A stretch of 64,000 bases of DNA from Dyella acidiphila (GCF_014863405.1 NZ_JACZZA010000007.1:62001-126000); one strand, 5' to 3'; shown: positions 36,866 to 48,041, numbered from the stretch's first letter. The notes: generated by a model from the letters alone, not told the origin. Numbers and translations: made by a program.

Positions 36866-36915
36866 AGATCTTCCCGCTGTTTTCGTTGGCGCGTTTCCGC
36901 GCATGTCCTAAACGA

Positions 36916-36940
36916 CAAGGGCGCCACGGGGGCGCCCTTG
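36916..36940 (-). terminator. Terminator-like hairpin after tRNA-Asp (minus strand)
   Basis: 10-bp stem (36916-36925 with 36931-36940), loop ACGGG, located 7 nt downstream of the tRNA-Asp 3' end. The T tract is poor. Confidence 0.6.
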
Positions 36941-36947
36941 CAAACCG

Positions 36948-37024
36948 TGGCGGAGCGGACGGGACTCGAACCCGCGACCTCCGGCGTGACAGGCCAGCAT
37001 TCTAACCGACTGAACTACCGCTCC
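36948..37024 (-). tRNA. tRNA-Asp (anticodon GTC), copy 2
   Basis: 77 nt with encoded CCA, identical to 24702-24778 but on the opposite strand. Separated from tRNA-Val by 6 nt, so both are in one transcript. Confidence 0.97.
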
Positions 37025-37030
37025 ACATAC

Positions 37031-37105
37031 TGGTGGGTGCTGTAGGGATCGAACCTACGACCCTCGCCTTGTAAGGGCGACGCTCTACCGCTGAGCTAAG
37101 CACCC
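37031..37105 (-). tRNA. tRNA-Val (anticodon TAC)
   Basis: 75 nt with encoded CCA; acceptor GGGTGCT/AGCACCC; anticodon loop CTTACAA gives TAC. Only 17 nt separate it from the hupB stop codon, so processing from a hupB mRNA is likely. Confidence 0.97.
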
Positions 37106-37122
37106 GCAACCAAGCGGGCCGC

Positions 37123-37395
37123 TTAGTTTACGGCGTCCTTGAGCACCTTGCCAGCCTTGAACGCCGGGATCTTGGACGCGGCGATCTTGATTTCCTCGTT
37201 GGTACGCGGATTGCGGCCGGTACGGGCAGCACGCTCGCGCACGGTGAAGGTGCCAAAGCCGACGACCGACACGTCGTCGCCGTTCTTCAGAGCCTTCTGC
37301 ACGGTCTCGAAGAAAGCTTCGAGTGCACGGCCGGCATCGGCCTTGGTCAGTTCGGCCTGTTCGGCGACGGCATTGATCAGATCGGTTTTATTCAT
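37123..37395 (-). CDS. hupB: DNA-binding protein HU-beta
   Basis: 90-aa histone-like protein that bends and compacts DNA. The family layout is complete: [21 protein letters not shown] helix pair broken by turns, then [30 protein letters not shown] with the DNA-clamp arms, and the closing [14 protein letters not shown] 37395 follows GGGAG. It lies directly after lon as in many gammaproteobacteria and is followed at 17 nt by tRNA-Val and tRNA-Asp. Confidence 0.97.
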   Translation of the reverse strand: MNKTDLINAVAEQAELTKADAGRALEAFFETVQKALKNGDDVSVVGFGTFTVRERAARTGRNPRTNEEIKIAASKIPAFKAGKVLKDAVN

Positions 37396-37543
37396 TGAGT
37401 TACTCCCTTAAACAGATATTCGGCCCGCGGATAGGTTGGGGACGGGACAACGCAGGAAAGAATTGAAAGGATGCTACGGAAGGCGCTGCCTCGCGATCCC
37501 GCATCGCTGTGCGCACTGCAGTGGCCCAGGATGGCGGTGAGCC

Positions 37544-37572
37544 TTTATACCAGCGCCCCCCGGGGTCCGCAA
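37544..37572 (-). promoter_or_regulatory. Predicted hupB promoter
   Basis: Minus strand TTGCGG (37567-37572), 17-nt spacer, TATAAA (37544-37549). It would give a 5' leader of about 140 nt before hupB. Additional promoters closer to the gene are possible. Confidence 0.5.
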
Positions 37573-37675
37573 TATGAGCTGTACCAACGCTTTGCGAGAG
37601 TTCAGCGGCATTCGGCCACGCCACTGCAAACCGTACGCAACCGCTGCTTGACAACGGCGTTACACAGTGTGAAGC

Positions 37676-37700
37676 AGGCGACACGGTAACCGTGTCGCCT
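37676..37700 (-). terminator. Hairpin after lon
   Basis: 11-bp perfect stem (37676-37686 with 37690-37700), 3-nt loop, 29 nt downstream of the lon stop. The T tract is weak on the minus strand. Confidence 0.6.
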
Positions 37701-37728
37701 ATCGCAATGAGCGGGGAATTGTTGCGCT

Positions 37729-40242
<2,514 letters not shown>

Positions 40243-40308
40243 CGCAGGAAATCTCTCATGAAAATGAGGCTTACGACCACGACACTGCGCCGAGGCCACT
40301 GACACGTC

Positions 40309-40337
40309 AAGTGGAGGCAACCCTAGCGTCACTCAAG
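40309..40337 (-). promoter_or_regulatory. Possible sigma-32-type promoter of lon
   Basis: Minus strand CTTGAG (40332-40337), 14-nt spacer, CCTCCACTT (40309-40317), a moderate match to the heat-shock consensus CTTGAA-N13-15-CCCCATNT. The expected start is about 60 nt before the lon ATG. Confidence 0.35.
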
Positions 40338-40351
40338 TGCCAGGCGGATAA

Positions 40352-40393
40352 CAAAAAACACGCGGCCCCGGTGGTTGCCCACCGGGGCCGCGG
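40352..40393 (-). terminator. Terminator after clpX
   Basis: 14-bp very GC-rich stem (40361-40374 with 40379-40392), loop TTGC; on the minus strand it is followed by GTG and a T6 run, so an intrinsic terminator separates clpX from lon. Confidence 0.88.
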
Positions 40394-40412
40394 CATACGG
40401 ATGTTGTAACAA

Positions 40413-41714
40413 TCAGGCCGCTGCGTCGCCGCTTTCGCTGCCGATACGCGGTTGCTGTTGCAAGTTTCCACGATAGATCAGATAGGGCTCGGCCTGACCT
40501 TCGATCACGGCATCGTCCACGACGACCTTGCTCACATGCTCCAGCGACGGCAGCTCGTACATGGTATCGAGCAATACCTGCTCGAGGATGGTGCGCAGGC
40601 CGCGCGCGCCGGTCTTGCGCTTGAGCGCCTTGCGCGCAACTGCCTGCAAGGCTTCCGGGCGGAATTCCAGCTCCACGCCTTCCATCTCGAACAACTTGCG
40701 GAACTGCTTGGTGACTGCGTTGCGGGGCTCGGTGAGGATCTTCACCAGCGCCGCTTCATCGAGTTCATCCAGAGTCGCCACCACCGGCAGACGGCCGACG
40801 AATTCCGGGATCAGACCGAAACGCACCAGATCCGCCGGCTCGACTTCGGCCAGCACTTTGCCGAGATTCTCGGTGCGTTCCTTGGAGCGCACTTCCGCCG
40901 AGAAACCGATACCGGTGGTTTCCGAACGCTGCTGTATCACCTTCTCCAGGCCGGCAAATGCGCCGCCGCAGATGAACAGGATGTTCTTGGTATCGACCTG
41001 CAGGAATTCCTGCTGCGGATGCTTGCGACCGCCCTGCGGCGGCACCGAAGCCAGCGTGCCTTCGATCAGCTTCAACAGCGCCTGCTGCACACCTTCGCCG
41101 GAAACGTCACGAGTGATCGACGGGTTTTCGCTCTTGCGCGAAATCTTGTCGATTTCGTCGATATAGACGATGCCCGACTGCGCCTTCTCGACGTCGTAGT
41201 CGCACTTCTGCAACAGTTTCTGGATTATGTTCTCGACGTCCTCGCCGACGTAGCCCGCTTCGGTCAACGTGGTGGCGTCGGCGATCGTGAACGGCACGTT
41301 GAGCAGGCGCGCCAGCGTTTCGGCCAGCAGCGTCTTGCCCGAACCGGTCGGACCGATCAGCAGGATGTTGGACTTGCCCAGCTCGATGTCGTCGCTGCGC
41401 TGGCGAGACTCCATCCGCTTGTAGTGGTTGTAGACCGCGACGGCGAGCGCCTTCTTGGCGCGCGTCTGCCCGACCACGTACTGGTCGAGGGTCTCCATGA
41501 TTTCCTTGGGCTTGGGCAGCTGGCTACGCCCGGAGGCTGCCTTCTCCTCCAGCTCCTCGCGGATGATGTCGTTGCACAGCTCCACGCACTCGTCACAGAT
41601 GAACACGGACGGACCCGCGATCAGCTTGCGTACTTCGTGCTGGCTCTTGCCACAGAAGGAGCAGTAGAGAATCTTGCCGCTGTCGTTGGAACGGCCCTGC
41701 CGCTCGTCGCTCAT
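40413..41714 (-). CDS. clpX: ClpX, ATPase subunit of ClpXP
   Basis: 433-aa AAA+ unfoldase feeding substrates to ClpP. The N-terminal zinc-binding domain has four cysteines (YCSFCGKS and [10 protein letters not shown]), followed by Walker A GPTGSGKT, Walker B YIDEIDKI, and the small domain; the ClpP-docking IGF-type loop is read as IGF in [12 protein letters not shown] 41714. It lies 110 nt after clpP in the canonical tig-clpP-clpX-lon order. Confidence 0.97.
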   Translation of the reverse strand: MSDERQGRSNDSGKILYCSFCGKSQHEVRKLIAGPSVFICDECVELCNDIIREELEEKAASGRSQLPKPKEIMETLDQYVVGQTRAKKALAVAVYNHYKRMESRQRSDDIELGKSNILLIGPTGSGKTLLAETLARLLNVPFTIADATTLTEAGYVGEDVENIIQKLLQKCDYDVEKAQSGIVYIDEIDKISRKSENPSITRDVSGEGVQQALLKLIEGTLASVPPQGGRKHPQQEFLQVDTKNILFICGGAFAGLEKVIQQRSETTGIGFSAEVRSKERTENLGKVLAEVEPADLVRFGLIPEFVGRLPVVATLDELDEAALVKILTEPRNAVTKQFRKLFEMEGVELEFRPEALQAVARKALKRKTGARGLRTILEQVLLDTMYELPSLEHVSKVVVDDAVIEGQAEPYLIYRGNLQQQPRIGSESGDAAA

Positions 41715-41762
41715 TCGTTTGATCCTGCTGATAAATCCCAGTTACGGGTCGAGAATAGCACA

Positions 41763-41794
41763 GGGTCCCGAGTCCGCACCCGGACGCGGGACCC
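41763..41794 (-). terminator. Long hairpin between clpP and clpX
   Basis: Outer 8-bp stem (41763-41770 with 41787-41794) and inner 5-bp stem (41772-41776 with 41781-41785). No T tract follows on the minus strand, so it could be an attenuator or an mRNA-stabilising structure rather than a full terminator. Confidence 0.5.
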
Positions 41795-41824
41795 ATGTAG
41801 GTCTAAAGCTTAGATCGGCCCAAA

Positions 41825-42454
41825 TCAGGCGGACTTGACCGTTTCAACAGCCCGGCGGTCCAGCACGGCGTCGATCAGGCCGTATTCCTTGGCGGCCTCG
41901 GCGCTCATGAAACGGTCGCGCTCCATGTCGCGCTCGATCTTGTCCAGCGGCTGGCCGGTATGCTGAACGTAGATGTCGTTCAGGCGGCGACGCAGGTACA
42001 GAATTTCCTGGGCCTGGATCTCGATATCAGTGGCCTGCCCGCGGGCACCGCCGGAAGGCTGGTGGATCATCACGCGCGAGTTGGGCAGCGAATAGCGCTT
42101 GCCCTTGGCGCCGGCCATCAGCAGCAGCGAGGCTGCACTGCAGGCCTGGCCAATGCACATGGTGCTGACATCGGGCTTGATGAATTGCATGGTGTCGTAG
42201 ATCGCCAGGCCGGCGGTGACTGCACCACCCGGGCTGTTGATGTACAGATGGATGTCCTTTTCCGGATTCTCCGACTCCAGGAACAGCATCTGCGCCACCA
42301 GCAGGTTGGCGACCTGATCGTTCACTTCGCCGACCAGGAAGATCACGCGCTCCTTCAACAGGCGCGAGTAAATATCGTACGAACGTTCGCCGCGAGCGGT
42401 CTGCTCGACAACGATCGGCACCAGGTTGAGGTTCTGGATCTGGTCCATGGCCAT
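41825..42454 (-). CDS. clpP: ClpP protease subunit
   Basis: 209-aa serine peptidase forming the tetradecameric chamber of ClpXP. Catalytic Ser in [11 protein letters not shown], His in [10 protein letters not shown] and Asp in the segment [17 protein letters not shown]. Starts at ATG 42454 or ATG 42448 two codons later; the frame continues upstream without family match. It lies 81 nt after tig. Confidence 0.97.
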   Translation of the reverse strand: MAMDQIQNLNLVPIVVEQTARGERSYDIYSRLLKERVIFLVGEVNDQVANLLVAQMLFLESENPEKDIHLYINSPGGAVTAGLAIYDTMQFIKPDVSTMCIGQACSAASLLLMAGAKGKRYSLPNSRVMIHQPSGGARGQATDIEIQAQEILYLRRRLNDIYVQHTGQPLDKIERDMERDRFMSAEAAKEYGLIDAVLDRRAVETVKSA

Positions 42455-42535
42455 GCGTGTGACTCTCCGCGTGTGGGGACTGAATGGCGATTCGAGCAAT
42501 CAGGTCAGACTATAGCCGGACCTGATCGAATCGTC

Positions 42536-43828
42536 TCAGGCACCGACCGGGCGCATCACTTCGTCGAAGCTCAGGTTCTGGACGGTGGTTTTGCCGTGCT
42601 CGGCCACCCATTCCGCCACCTGATCTTCCATCACGCGATTCTGCAGCCCGGACATCAGTTGGGGGTCGCCGTTATACAGTTCAATGACCTTTTCCGGCTC
42701 TTCGTAGGTCGAGGCAATGGCGGCGAGCTGCTCGGCCAGGCGGCTGCGATCGAGCTTGAGCTCGTTCTTGCGGGCGATTTCACCCATCAGCAGGCCGGCG
42801 ATAACGCGCAGGCGAGCGGCCGGCATGGCCGAGTCGATCAGCTGCGGCGGCGGTTGCTGACCGCGCGGTACGCTGCCAGCCGCCAGATTGCGGGCTTCGG
42901 ATTGCACCATCAGGTTCGGAACTTCGAGTTCCTTGTGCGTTTCGGCCAACTTTTCGGCCACCTGCGACTTCAGGCGGGCCATCAGGGCAGCCTTCAGTTC
43001 ACGCTCGAGGTTGGCGCGCACTTCCTTGCGGAAGTTCTCCAGGTTGCCATCGACGATGCCGAACAGCTTGATGAATTCCGCATCGACTTCCGGCAGCTTC
43101 TGTTCCTGCACCTTCACGATCTTGAAGCTGACCTTGGCGGTCTTGCCGGCAAGCTGCTCATTGCGAAAATCGGCCGGGAATTCGATCTCGGCTTCGAATT
43201 CGTCGTCGGCCTTGTGGCCAGTCAACGCCGCGTCGAGCGCCTTGAACAGGGTGCCCGAGCCGATCACGCTGCCAGCGCGTTCCAGGCCTTCGGCCGGGAA
43301 GCGGTAGTCGCCGGTGGCAGCGGCGTATTCGAACATCACGAAATCGCTCTCGGCCGAGGCGCGCTCCACTTCGTCGAAGCTGCGGCGCTGCTGACGCAGC
43401 GTCTCGATCATCTTTTCGATGTCGGCATCGGTCACTTCAGCCACCGGGCGGCTGATTTCGAGCGTGGAAACGTCGACGTCCGGGAATTCCGGCATCACCT
43501 CGAAGGTGGCGGTATAGGCGATTTCGCCGTTTTCTGGCTGGCCGGTGGTATCGATCGCCGGGTTGGCGACCGGACGCAGGTTTTCCTTTTCGAAGGCTTC
43601 GCGCAGCGTGCTGCCGATCAGGTCCGAAAGCACCTCGCCACGCACCTGCGCGCCAAAGCGCTGCTGGATCACGTTGGTCGGCACTTTGCCGGGACGGAAA
43701 CCCTTGAGGCGCACCGTGCGGCTCATTTCGGCGATGCGAGCGCTCACCTGCGTCTCGAACCGCTCAGCCGGAAATTTGACCGTGAGCTTGCGCTCAAGCT
43801 TGCCGACGTTTTCAACGGAAAACTGCAT
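42536..43828 (-). CDS. tig: Trigger factor
   Basis: 430-aa ribosome-associated chaperone and prolyl isomerase. The N-terminal ribosome-binding domain carries the signature GFRPGKVP, the FKBP-like domain lies at about residues 155-240 (DFVMFEYAAAT, FEAEIEFPADF), and the C-terminal arm domain follows. ATG 43828 fits the family start MQFSVENVGKLERK. It heads tig-clpP-clpX-lon-hupB and is downstream of a tRNA-Leu gene on the same strand. Confidence 0.96.
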   Translation of the reverse strand: MQFSVENVGKLERKLTVKFPAERFETQVSARIAEMSRTVRLKGFRPGKVPTNVIQQRFGAQVRGEVLSDLIGSTLREAFEKENLRPVANPAIDTTGQPENGEIAYTATFEVMPEFPDVDVSTLEISRPVAEVTDADIEKMIETLRQQRRSFDEVERASAESDFVMFEYAAATGDYRFPAEGLERAGSVIGSGTLFKALDAALTGHKADDEFEAEIEFPADFRNEQLAGKTAKVSFKIVKVQEQKLPEVDAEFIKLFGIVDGNLENFRKEVRANLERELKAALMARLKSQVAEKLAETHKELEVPNLMVQSEARNLAAGSVPRGQQPPPQLIDSAMPAARLRVIAGLLMGEIARKNELKLDRSRLAEQLAAIASTYEEPEKVIELYNGDPQLMSGLQNRVMEDQVAEWVAEHGKTTVQNLSFDEVMRPVGA

Positions 43829-43853
43829 GACGTCTCCTGGAATTACCTGTGAT

Positions 43854-43869
43854 GGCCCCAAATGGGGCC
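43854..43869 (-). terminator. Hairpin between tRNA-Leu and tig
   Basis: GGCCCC-AAAT-GGGGCC (43854-43869), with a second GC-rich palindrome (about 43873-43886) beside it. It is the likely end of the tRNA-Leu transcript but lacks a T tract. Confidence 0.4.
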
Positions 43870-43910
43870 GCGGCGGCCCCGGCCGCCCGCAAAATCAAGC
43901 TCAAGGTCGG

Positions 43911-43997
43911 TGGTGCGAAAGAAGGGACTCGAACCCTTACGGGGGTTACCCGCTGGAACCTAAATCCAGTGCGTCTACCAATTCCGCCACTTTCGCA
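43911..43997 (-). tRNA. tRNA-Leu (anticodon TAG)
   Basis: 87-nt class II tRNA with encoded CCA; acceptor TGCGAAA/TTTCGCA, anticodon loop TTTAGGT gives TAG, long variable arm present. Confidence 0.97.
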
Positions 43998-44181
43998 TCG
44001 GCTATGAGATTGCAAATACATGATTTTCAACGATTTTCAGCAGCAATGCCGAATTCGCCAAAAACCATCGGTTTGCGACCTTAAGTCGATGATTACCTTA
44101 TGCCAAGCCAGCCATTTTACGGATGTGCGGCGGCTCAGCACAAGCACTCGCGCGCGCTGCCGGCCTGAAGATCTGACAAAC

Positions 44182-44209
44182 AAAAAGACCCGCATCGCTG
44201 CGGGTCTTT
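44182..44209 (-). terminator. Terminator of the Arg-Pro-Arg-His-Lys tRNA cluster
   Basis: Perfect 11-bp stem (44084+100: 44184-44194 with 44199-44209), loop TCGC, with the A run 44182-44186 giving a T tail on the minus strand. It sits 7 nt after tRNA-Lys. Confidence 0.88.
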
Positions 44210-44215
44210 CGTAAT

Positions 44216-44291
<76 letters not shown>

Positions 44292-44319
44292 GGAAACTGC
44301 CTTTTTATGTACTGCAAAT

Positions 44320-44397
44320 TGGGGTGGACGATGGGACTCGAACCCACGACAACTGGAATCACAATCCAGTACTCTAACCAACTGAGCTACGCCCACC
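44320..44397 (-). tRNA. tRNA-His (anticodon GTG)
   Basis: 78 nt including the encoded G at position -1 that pairs with C73, the tRNA-His identity element; acceptor GTGGGCG/CGTCCAC; anticodon loop TTGTGAT gives GTG; CCA encoded. Confidence 0.97.
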
Positions 44398-44410
44398 GTA
44401 ACCACGAATC

Positions 44411-44487
44411 TGGCGCGCCCGACAGGAATCGAACCTGCAACCGTCGGCTTAGAAGGCCGATGCTCTATCCGGTTGAGCTACAGGCGC
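44411..44487 (-). tRNA. tRNA-Arg (anticodon TCT)
   Basis: 77 nt with encoded CCA; acceptor GCGCCTG/CGGGCGC (one G-T pair); anticodon loop CTTCTAA gives TCT for the rare AGA/AGG codons. Confidence 0.96.
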
Positions 44488-44509
44488 TTGACTGAAGCAG
44501 AACACCTGC

Positions 44510-44586
44510 TGGTCGGGGCAGAGGGATTCGAACCCACGACATCCAGCTCCCAAAGCTGGCGCTCTACCAGGCTGAGCTATACCCCG
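44510..44586 (-). tRNA. tRNA-Pro (anticodon TGG)
   Basis: 77 nt with encoded CCA; acceptor CGGGGTA/TGCCCCG; anticodon loop TTTGGGA gives TGG. It has its own predicted promoter at 44628-44656. Confidence 0.96.
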
Positions 44587-44627
44587 ATTTCGAAACCCGG
44601 TCAGCTTTCGCGTACCTGAGCCTTGAA

Positions 44628-44656
44628 ATCCTACGGGTGACACTCTGGCCCGTCAA
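44628..44656 (-). promoter_or_regulatory. Predicted promoter before tRNA-Pro
   Basis: Minus strand TTGACG (44651-44656), 17-nt spacer, TAGGAT (44628-44633), placing a start about 35 nt before tRNA-Pro. It would drive Pro-Arg-His-Lys independently of the first tRNA-Arg. Confidence 0.65.
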
Positions 44657-44759
44657 TCCGTATCGAACACGCCGGACTCCAATCTTTTTGTCCGGTTTTC
44701 GCAGGCGATTTCTGCCTGCGATGCAGACACGACTCGAACAGTATCGTGTCTTGCAAATA

Positions 44760-44836
44760 TGGTGCGCCCGGAGAGATTCGAACTCCCGACCACCAAGTTC
44801 GTAGCCTGGTACTCTATCCAGCTGAGCTACGGGCGC
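44760..44836 (-). tRNA. tRNA-Arg (anticodon ACG)
   Basis: 77 nt with encoded CCA; acceptor GCGCCCG/CGGGCGC; anticodon loop CTACGAA gives ACG (A34 normally deaminated to inosine). First gene of the minus-strand tRNA cluster. Confidence 0.96.
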
Positions 44837-44902
44837 GTGGTAAAAAACCATCTTGCCGGGCATTCGATCCGAAATCCGGAAGGGGCCGAAGCAAGAAGCG
44901 GA

Positions 44903-44931
44903 ATTATTCAGGTACAGGCCGCCGACGTCAA
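44903..44931 (-). promoter_or_regulatory. Predicted promoter of tRNA-Arg(ACG)
   Basis: Minus strand TTGACG (44926-44931), 17-nt spacer, AATAAT (44903-44908), giving a leader of about 60 nt before the tRNA. Confidence 0.65.
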
Positions 44932-44998
44932 TACTCTCCGTGAATTTTTTTGAAATATTCCGTTCATGTCTTCGACGATGCGCGGCCGCTGCGCCACG

Positions 44999-45802
44999 TC
45001 AGCGGATGTCGAGCGCGAACTCATCCGCATCCATCCACGCGGGAAAGCGCTCGCGATGCGCGAGCAACGGTGCGGGATCGAGCGTCACCGTTACCACTTG
45101 CTCCTGCGTGCCGAGCTCCACCAGCGGCTCGCCAACCGCATCGATCACCGCGCTGTCGCCAGCGTAAGGAAGATCGTTGCCATCCGTACCGACCCGGTTT
45201 ACGCCAATGACGTACGCAAGGTTCTCGATCGCGCGAGCGCGCAGCAAAGTGCGCCACGGTTGGCGGCGCGGCGCAGGCCAGTTGGCGACGAACAACGACA
45301 AGTCGTAATCCATGCCGCCTGTCGCCGATGCCAGACGGCGATTGCGCAACCACACCGGGAAACGCAGGTCGTAGCAAACCTGCGGCAAGATCCGCCAACC
45401 TTTGAGCTCGACCAGCAAACGCTCCGAACCGCCGCCGTAGCGCGTGTGCTCACCGGCCATGCGGAATAGATGGCGCTTGTCGTATTGGGCGAAGCTGCCG
45501 TCCGGACGCGCCCAGATCAGACGGTTGTAAACCTTGTCGCCATCCCGAATCGCCAGGCTGCCGGTGACCACGGCGCCGACCTCGGCAGCCAGCGCACGCA
45601 TCCACGCAACACCCTCCCCGTCCATGCCTTCGGCAGCGCTGCGCGTGTCATTGCTGAAGCCGGAAAGAAACGTTTCCGGCAATACGATGAGATCGCTTTG
45701 ACCCGCCACACTGCGCACCAGCGCGCCGTAGTAATCGCGGTTCGCCGGCGCGTCGTGCCAGCGTGTAGCGCCCTGCACCAACGACACCTTCAGAGTTTGC
45801 AT
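44999..45802 (-). CDS. Nitrilase-superfamily omega-amidase (YafV-like)
   Basis: 267-aa C-N hydrolase with the catalytic triad Glu43 (LPETF), Lys109 (YDKRHLF) and Cys143 (QVCYDLRFP). The spacing and motifs fit the Nit2/YafV omega-amidase branch, which hydrolyses 2-oxoglutaramate or 2-oxosuccinamate to the keto acid and ammonia. It overlaps the C-terminus of the upstream methionine aminotransferase gene by 13 nt; together they would run glutamine (or similar) transamination with an irreversible amidase step, as known for glutamine transaminase/omega-amidase pairs in methionine salvage. ATG 45802 is in the overlap. Confidence 0.88.
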   Translation of the reverse strand: MQTLKVSLVQGATRWHDAPANRDYYGALVRSVAGQSDLIVLPETFLSGFSNDTRSAAEGMDGEGVAWMRALAAEVGAVVTGSLAIRDGDKVYNRLIWARPDGSFAQYDKRHLFRMAGEHTRYGGGSERLLVELKGWRILPQVCYDLRFPVWLRNRRLASATGGMDYDLSLFVANWPAPRRQPWRTLLRARAIENLAYVIGVNRVGTDGNDLPYAGDSAVIDAVGEPLVELGTQEQVVTVTLDPAPLLAHRERFPAWMDADEFALDIR

Positions 45803-46935
45803 AGCCGCTCCGCCGCTGCATCCATGGTGGCATCGCTCTTGGCGAAGCACAGGCGCACCAGGCGCGTGCCGGGCGCCTTCTCGTAGAACGGCGTCAGCGG
45901 AATGGCCGCCACCCCGCCCTCCTTCACCAGCCACTCGCAGAACGCCACATCGTCTTCGTCGCGAATCGCCGAATAATCGACCAGCTGGAAATAGCCGCCG
46001 GGAACGTCGAGCAGCTTCAGGCGCGATGGCGCCAACAACTGGCGAAAACGATCGCGCTTGACCTGATAGAACGCGGGCAGCTCCAGGTAATGCTCCGGGC
46101 TGCTGGCGAGGAATTCTGCGAAAGCGACCTGCGCCGGATGGAAAGTGCAGAACGTGAGGTATTGATGCACCTTGCGGAATTCTGCCGACAGCCTGGGCGG
46201 CGCCACGGCATAACCGACCTTCCAGCCGGTGCAGTGAAAGGTCTTGCCAAAACTGGAAACGACGATGCTGCGCTCGGCCAGCTCCGCATGCCGCAACACG
46301 CTCTGGTGCGCAGCCCCGTCGTACACGATGTGCTCGTAGACTTCGTCGGACAACACGATGATCGGCGTATCGCGCACGATCGCCGCCAGCTCATCCAGAT
46401 CCGCCTGCGACAACACTGCACCCGAAGGATTGTGCGGGCTATTGATCAGGATCATGCGCGTCTTCGGCGTGATCGCCTCGCGCACGCGCTGCCAATCGAT
46501 TGAAAAGCTCGGCACGGTAAGTGGGATGTGCACGGCGCGTGCGCCTTGCAGATCGATGGCCGGTTCGTAGGAATCGTAGGCCGGATCGAACACGATCACT
46601 TCATCGCCCGCGCGCACCAACGCGGCAATCGCCGCAAACAAGGCTTCGGTCGCGCCGGAGGTTACGGTGACATCACTATCCGGACTGAGCTTATGCCCAT
46701 ATAGCCGCTCGGTTTTCAGTGCAATCTGCTCGCGCAGCGCAGCCGTGCCGATACCGGGCGCGTATTGATTGAGTCCGTTCGCCATCGCGCGGGTCACCGC
46801 ATCGCGCAACGCCTGCGGCGGCTCGAAATCGGGAAAGCCCTGACCCAGATTGACCGCCTTGTGCTGCACGGCCAGATGGCTCATCACACTGAAGATGGTG
46901 GTGCCTACTTTCGGAAGCTTGGTTTCGATGGTCAT
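45790..46935 (-). CDS. Methionine/glutamine-type aminotransferase (YbdL-like, class I/II PLP)
   Basis: 381-aa cytosolic PLP enzyme of fold type I. Cofactor motifs: NSPHNPSG, DEVYEHIVYDG and the Schiff-base Lys231 in SSFGKTFHCTGWK. The sequence is close to E. coli YbdL, which prefers methionine, histidine and phenylalanine; relatives act as glutamine transaminase K/methionine aminotransferase converting 4-methylthio-2-oxobutanoate to methionine. The overlap with an omega-amidase gene supports that role. ATG 46935. Confidence 0.9.
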   Translation of the reverse strand: MTIETKLPKVGTTIFSVMSHLAVQHKAVNLGQGFPDFEPPQALRDAVTRAMANGLNQYAPGIGTAALREQIALKTERLYGHKLSPDSDVTVTSGATEALFAAIAALVRAGDEVIVFDPAYDSYEPAIDLQGARAVHIPLTVPSFSIDWQRVREAITPKTRMILINSPHNPSGAVLSQADLDELAAIVRDTPIIVLSDEVYEHIVYDGAAHQSVLRHAELAERSIVVSSFGKTFHCTGWKVGYAVAPPRLSAEFRKVHQYLTFCTFHPAQVAFAEFLASSPEHYLELPAFYQVKRDRFRQLLAPSRLKLLDVPGGYFQLVDYSAIRDEDDVAFCEWLVKEGGVAAIPLTPFYEKAPGTRLVRLCFAKSDATMDAAAERLCKL

Positions 46936-46988
46936 GGGCAGCGGTATGGATGTCTAAACGCGAAGACTAACATGGGCGCGGCGACAGC

Positions 46989-47978
46989 TCAGGGCGCAGG
47001 TTGCCCCGGCAGTTCCAGCGGATGGAGCGGACGCTTCATGCACTCGTTGTGGACCAGGCGCGTAGCCTCCGGCAAATGTTCGGCAAGAAAATCGATCAGG
47101 GCACGTACGCCCGGAAGCATGCCCCGCCGGCTAGGGTAGACAAAGTGCATGACACCATTGGGGGCGCTCCATTCCGGCAGCACCACTTCCAGCTCGCCGG
47201 AGGTGATCGCCGGAGCGCAGACGAATTCCGGCAACAGGGTGACGCCCATGCCCGAGCGCGCCGCACTCAGCAATACGGCGAAATCACCGGTGATCAGCCG
47301 CGCCTGCACTTCAACGCTGACACGTTCGCCGTGCTCGTCGATCAGCTCCCAGATCTGCGCACCTTCGTGCTCCAGCATGGACAACGCCGGCAGCCGCGCC
47401 AGATCGTCCGGATGCTTGGGATGGCCGTAGGTCTTGAGCAAGGCCGGACTGGCCACCGGCAGCACGCGCGACTGACTGAAGCTGCGCACGATCATGTTGG
47501 CATCCGTGTCGAGCTTGGTGCGCACGCGGATGGCCAGGTCGAAACCTTCGCTGATCAGGTCGACGCGGCGGTTGCTCGACAGCACCCGCACCTGCAGCTT
47601 GGGATACTGCGCCATGAAGGTCGGCAGGATGTGCGCCAGCACGGTCTGCGCAATCGAGATCGGGCAGCTCAGGCGAACCACGCCGCGCGGCTCGGCGCGC
47701 AGCTCTTCCACCGCATCCTGCGCCGCCCTCGCCTCTTCCAGCACGGCGCGGCAGTGTCCGTAGAACCGCTCGCCCACTTCGGTGACCACAAAGCGTCGGG
47801 TGGTTCGTTGCAGCAGGCGTACCCCCAATCGGTCCTCCAACTGGGCGATGCGCTTACTGAGCCGGGATTTGGGTACCCCCAGGGCCCGGCCGGCAGCCGA
47901 AAAACCACCGTGCTCGACTACGGCCGCAAAGAAGTACAGGTCGTTCAGGTCCTGCATGGCACCCGGTAAGGCCGTCAT
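46989..47978 (-). CDS. LysR-family transcriptional regulator
   Basis: 329-aa regulator with N-terminal winged helix (DLNDLYFFAAVVEHGGFSAAGRALGVPKSRLSKRIAQLE split by helix breaks, about residues 8-68) and a C-terminal periplasmic-binding-like effector domain (about 95-300). The inducer is not evident. It is transcribed divergently from azoR with a 114-bp shared control region that contains a TTTG-GAAC-N5-GTTC-type inverted repeat, the layout expected for LysR control of the neighbour. ATG 47978 or ATG 47957. Confidence 0.93.
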   Translation of the reverse strand: MTALPGAMQDLNDLYFFAAVVEHGGFSAAGRALGVPKSRLSKRIAQLEDRLGVRLLQRTTRRFVVTEVGERFYGHCRAVLEEARAAQDAVEELRAEPRGVVRLSCPISIAQTVLAHILPTFMAQYPKLQVRVLSSNRRVDLISEGFDLAIRVRTKLDTDANMIVRSFSQSRVLPVASPALLKTYGHPKHPDDLARLPALSMLEHEGAQIWELIDEHGERVSVEVQARLITGDFAVLLSAARSGMGVTLLPEFVCAPAITSGELEVVLPEWSAPNGVMHFVYPSRRGMLPGVRALIDFLAEHLPEATRLVHNECMKRPLHPLELPGQPAP

Positions 47979-47994
47979 AGTCGTTTCCCATTTG

Positions 47995-48041
47995 GAACAA
48001 TAAGTTCAAAAACATCCATCTTATCGGCCGTTTGTTCCGAA
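47995..48041. promoter_or_regulatory. Predicted LysR-type operator region between lysR and azoR
   Basis: A perfect inverted repeat GAAC-AATAA-GTTC (47995-48007) is followed 27 nt later by a similar half site in GTTCCGAA (48034-48041, containing the palindrome TTCCGAA). The spacing of a strong and a weak site is typical for LysR binding at a divergent promoter. Confidence 0.5.

Larger units (their letters stand above)
37396..37728. other. lon-hupB intergenic region
   Basis: 333 bp. It contains a predicted hupB promoter (37544-37572) and a hairpin after lon (37676-37700). The remaining sequence shows no protein-coding signal I can support; an open frame across it lacks a Shine-Dalgarno and has no recognisable homology. 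Confidence 0.55.

Noticed and set aside
37400-37684. 94-codon frame in the lon-hupB intergenic region.
   Set aside because: No start context, Cys/Ser/Pro-rich composition without any recognisable pattern, and it runs over the predicted hupB promoter.
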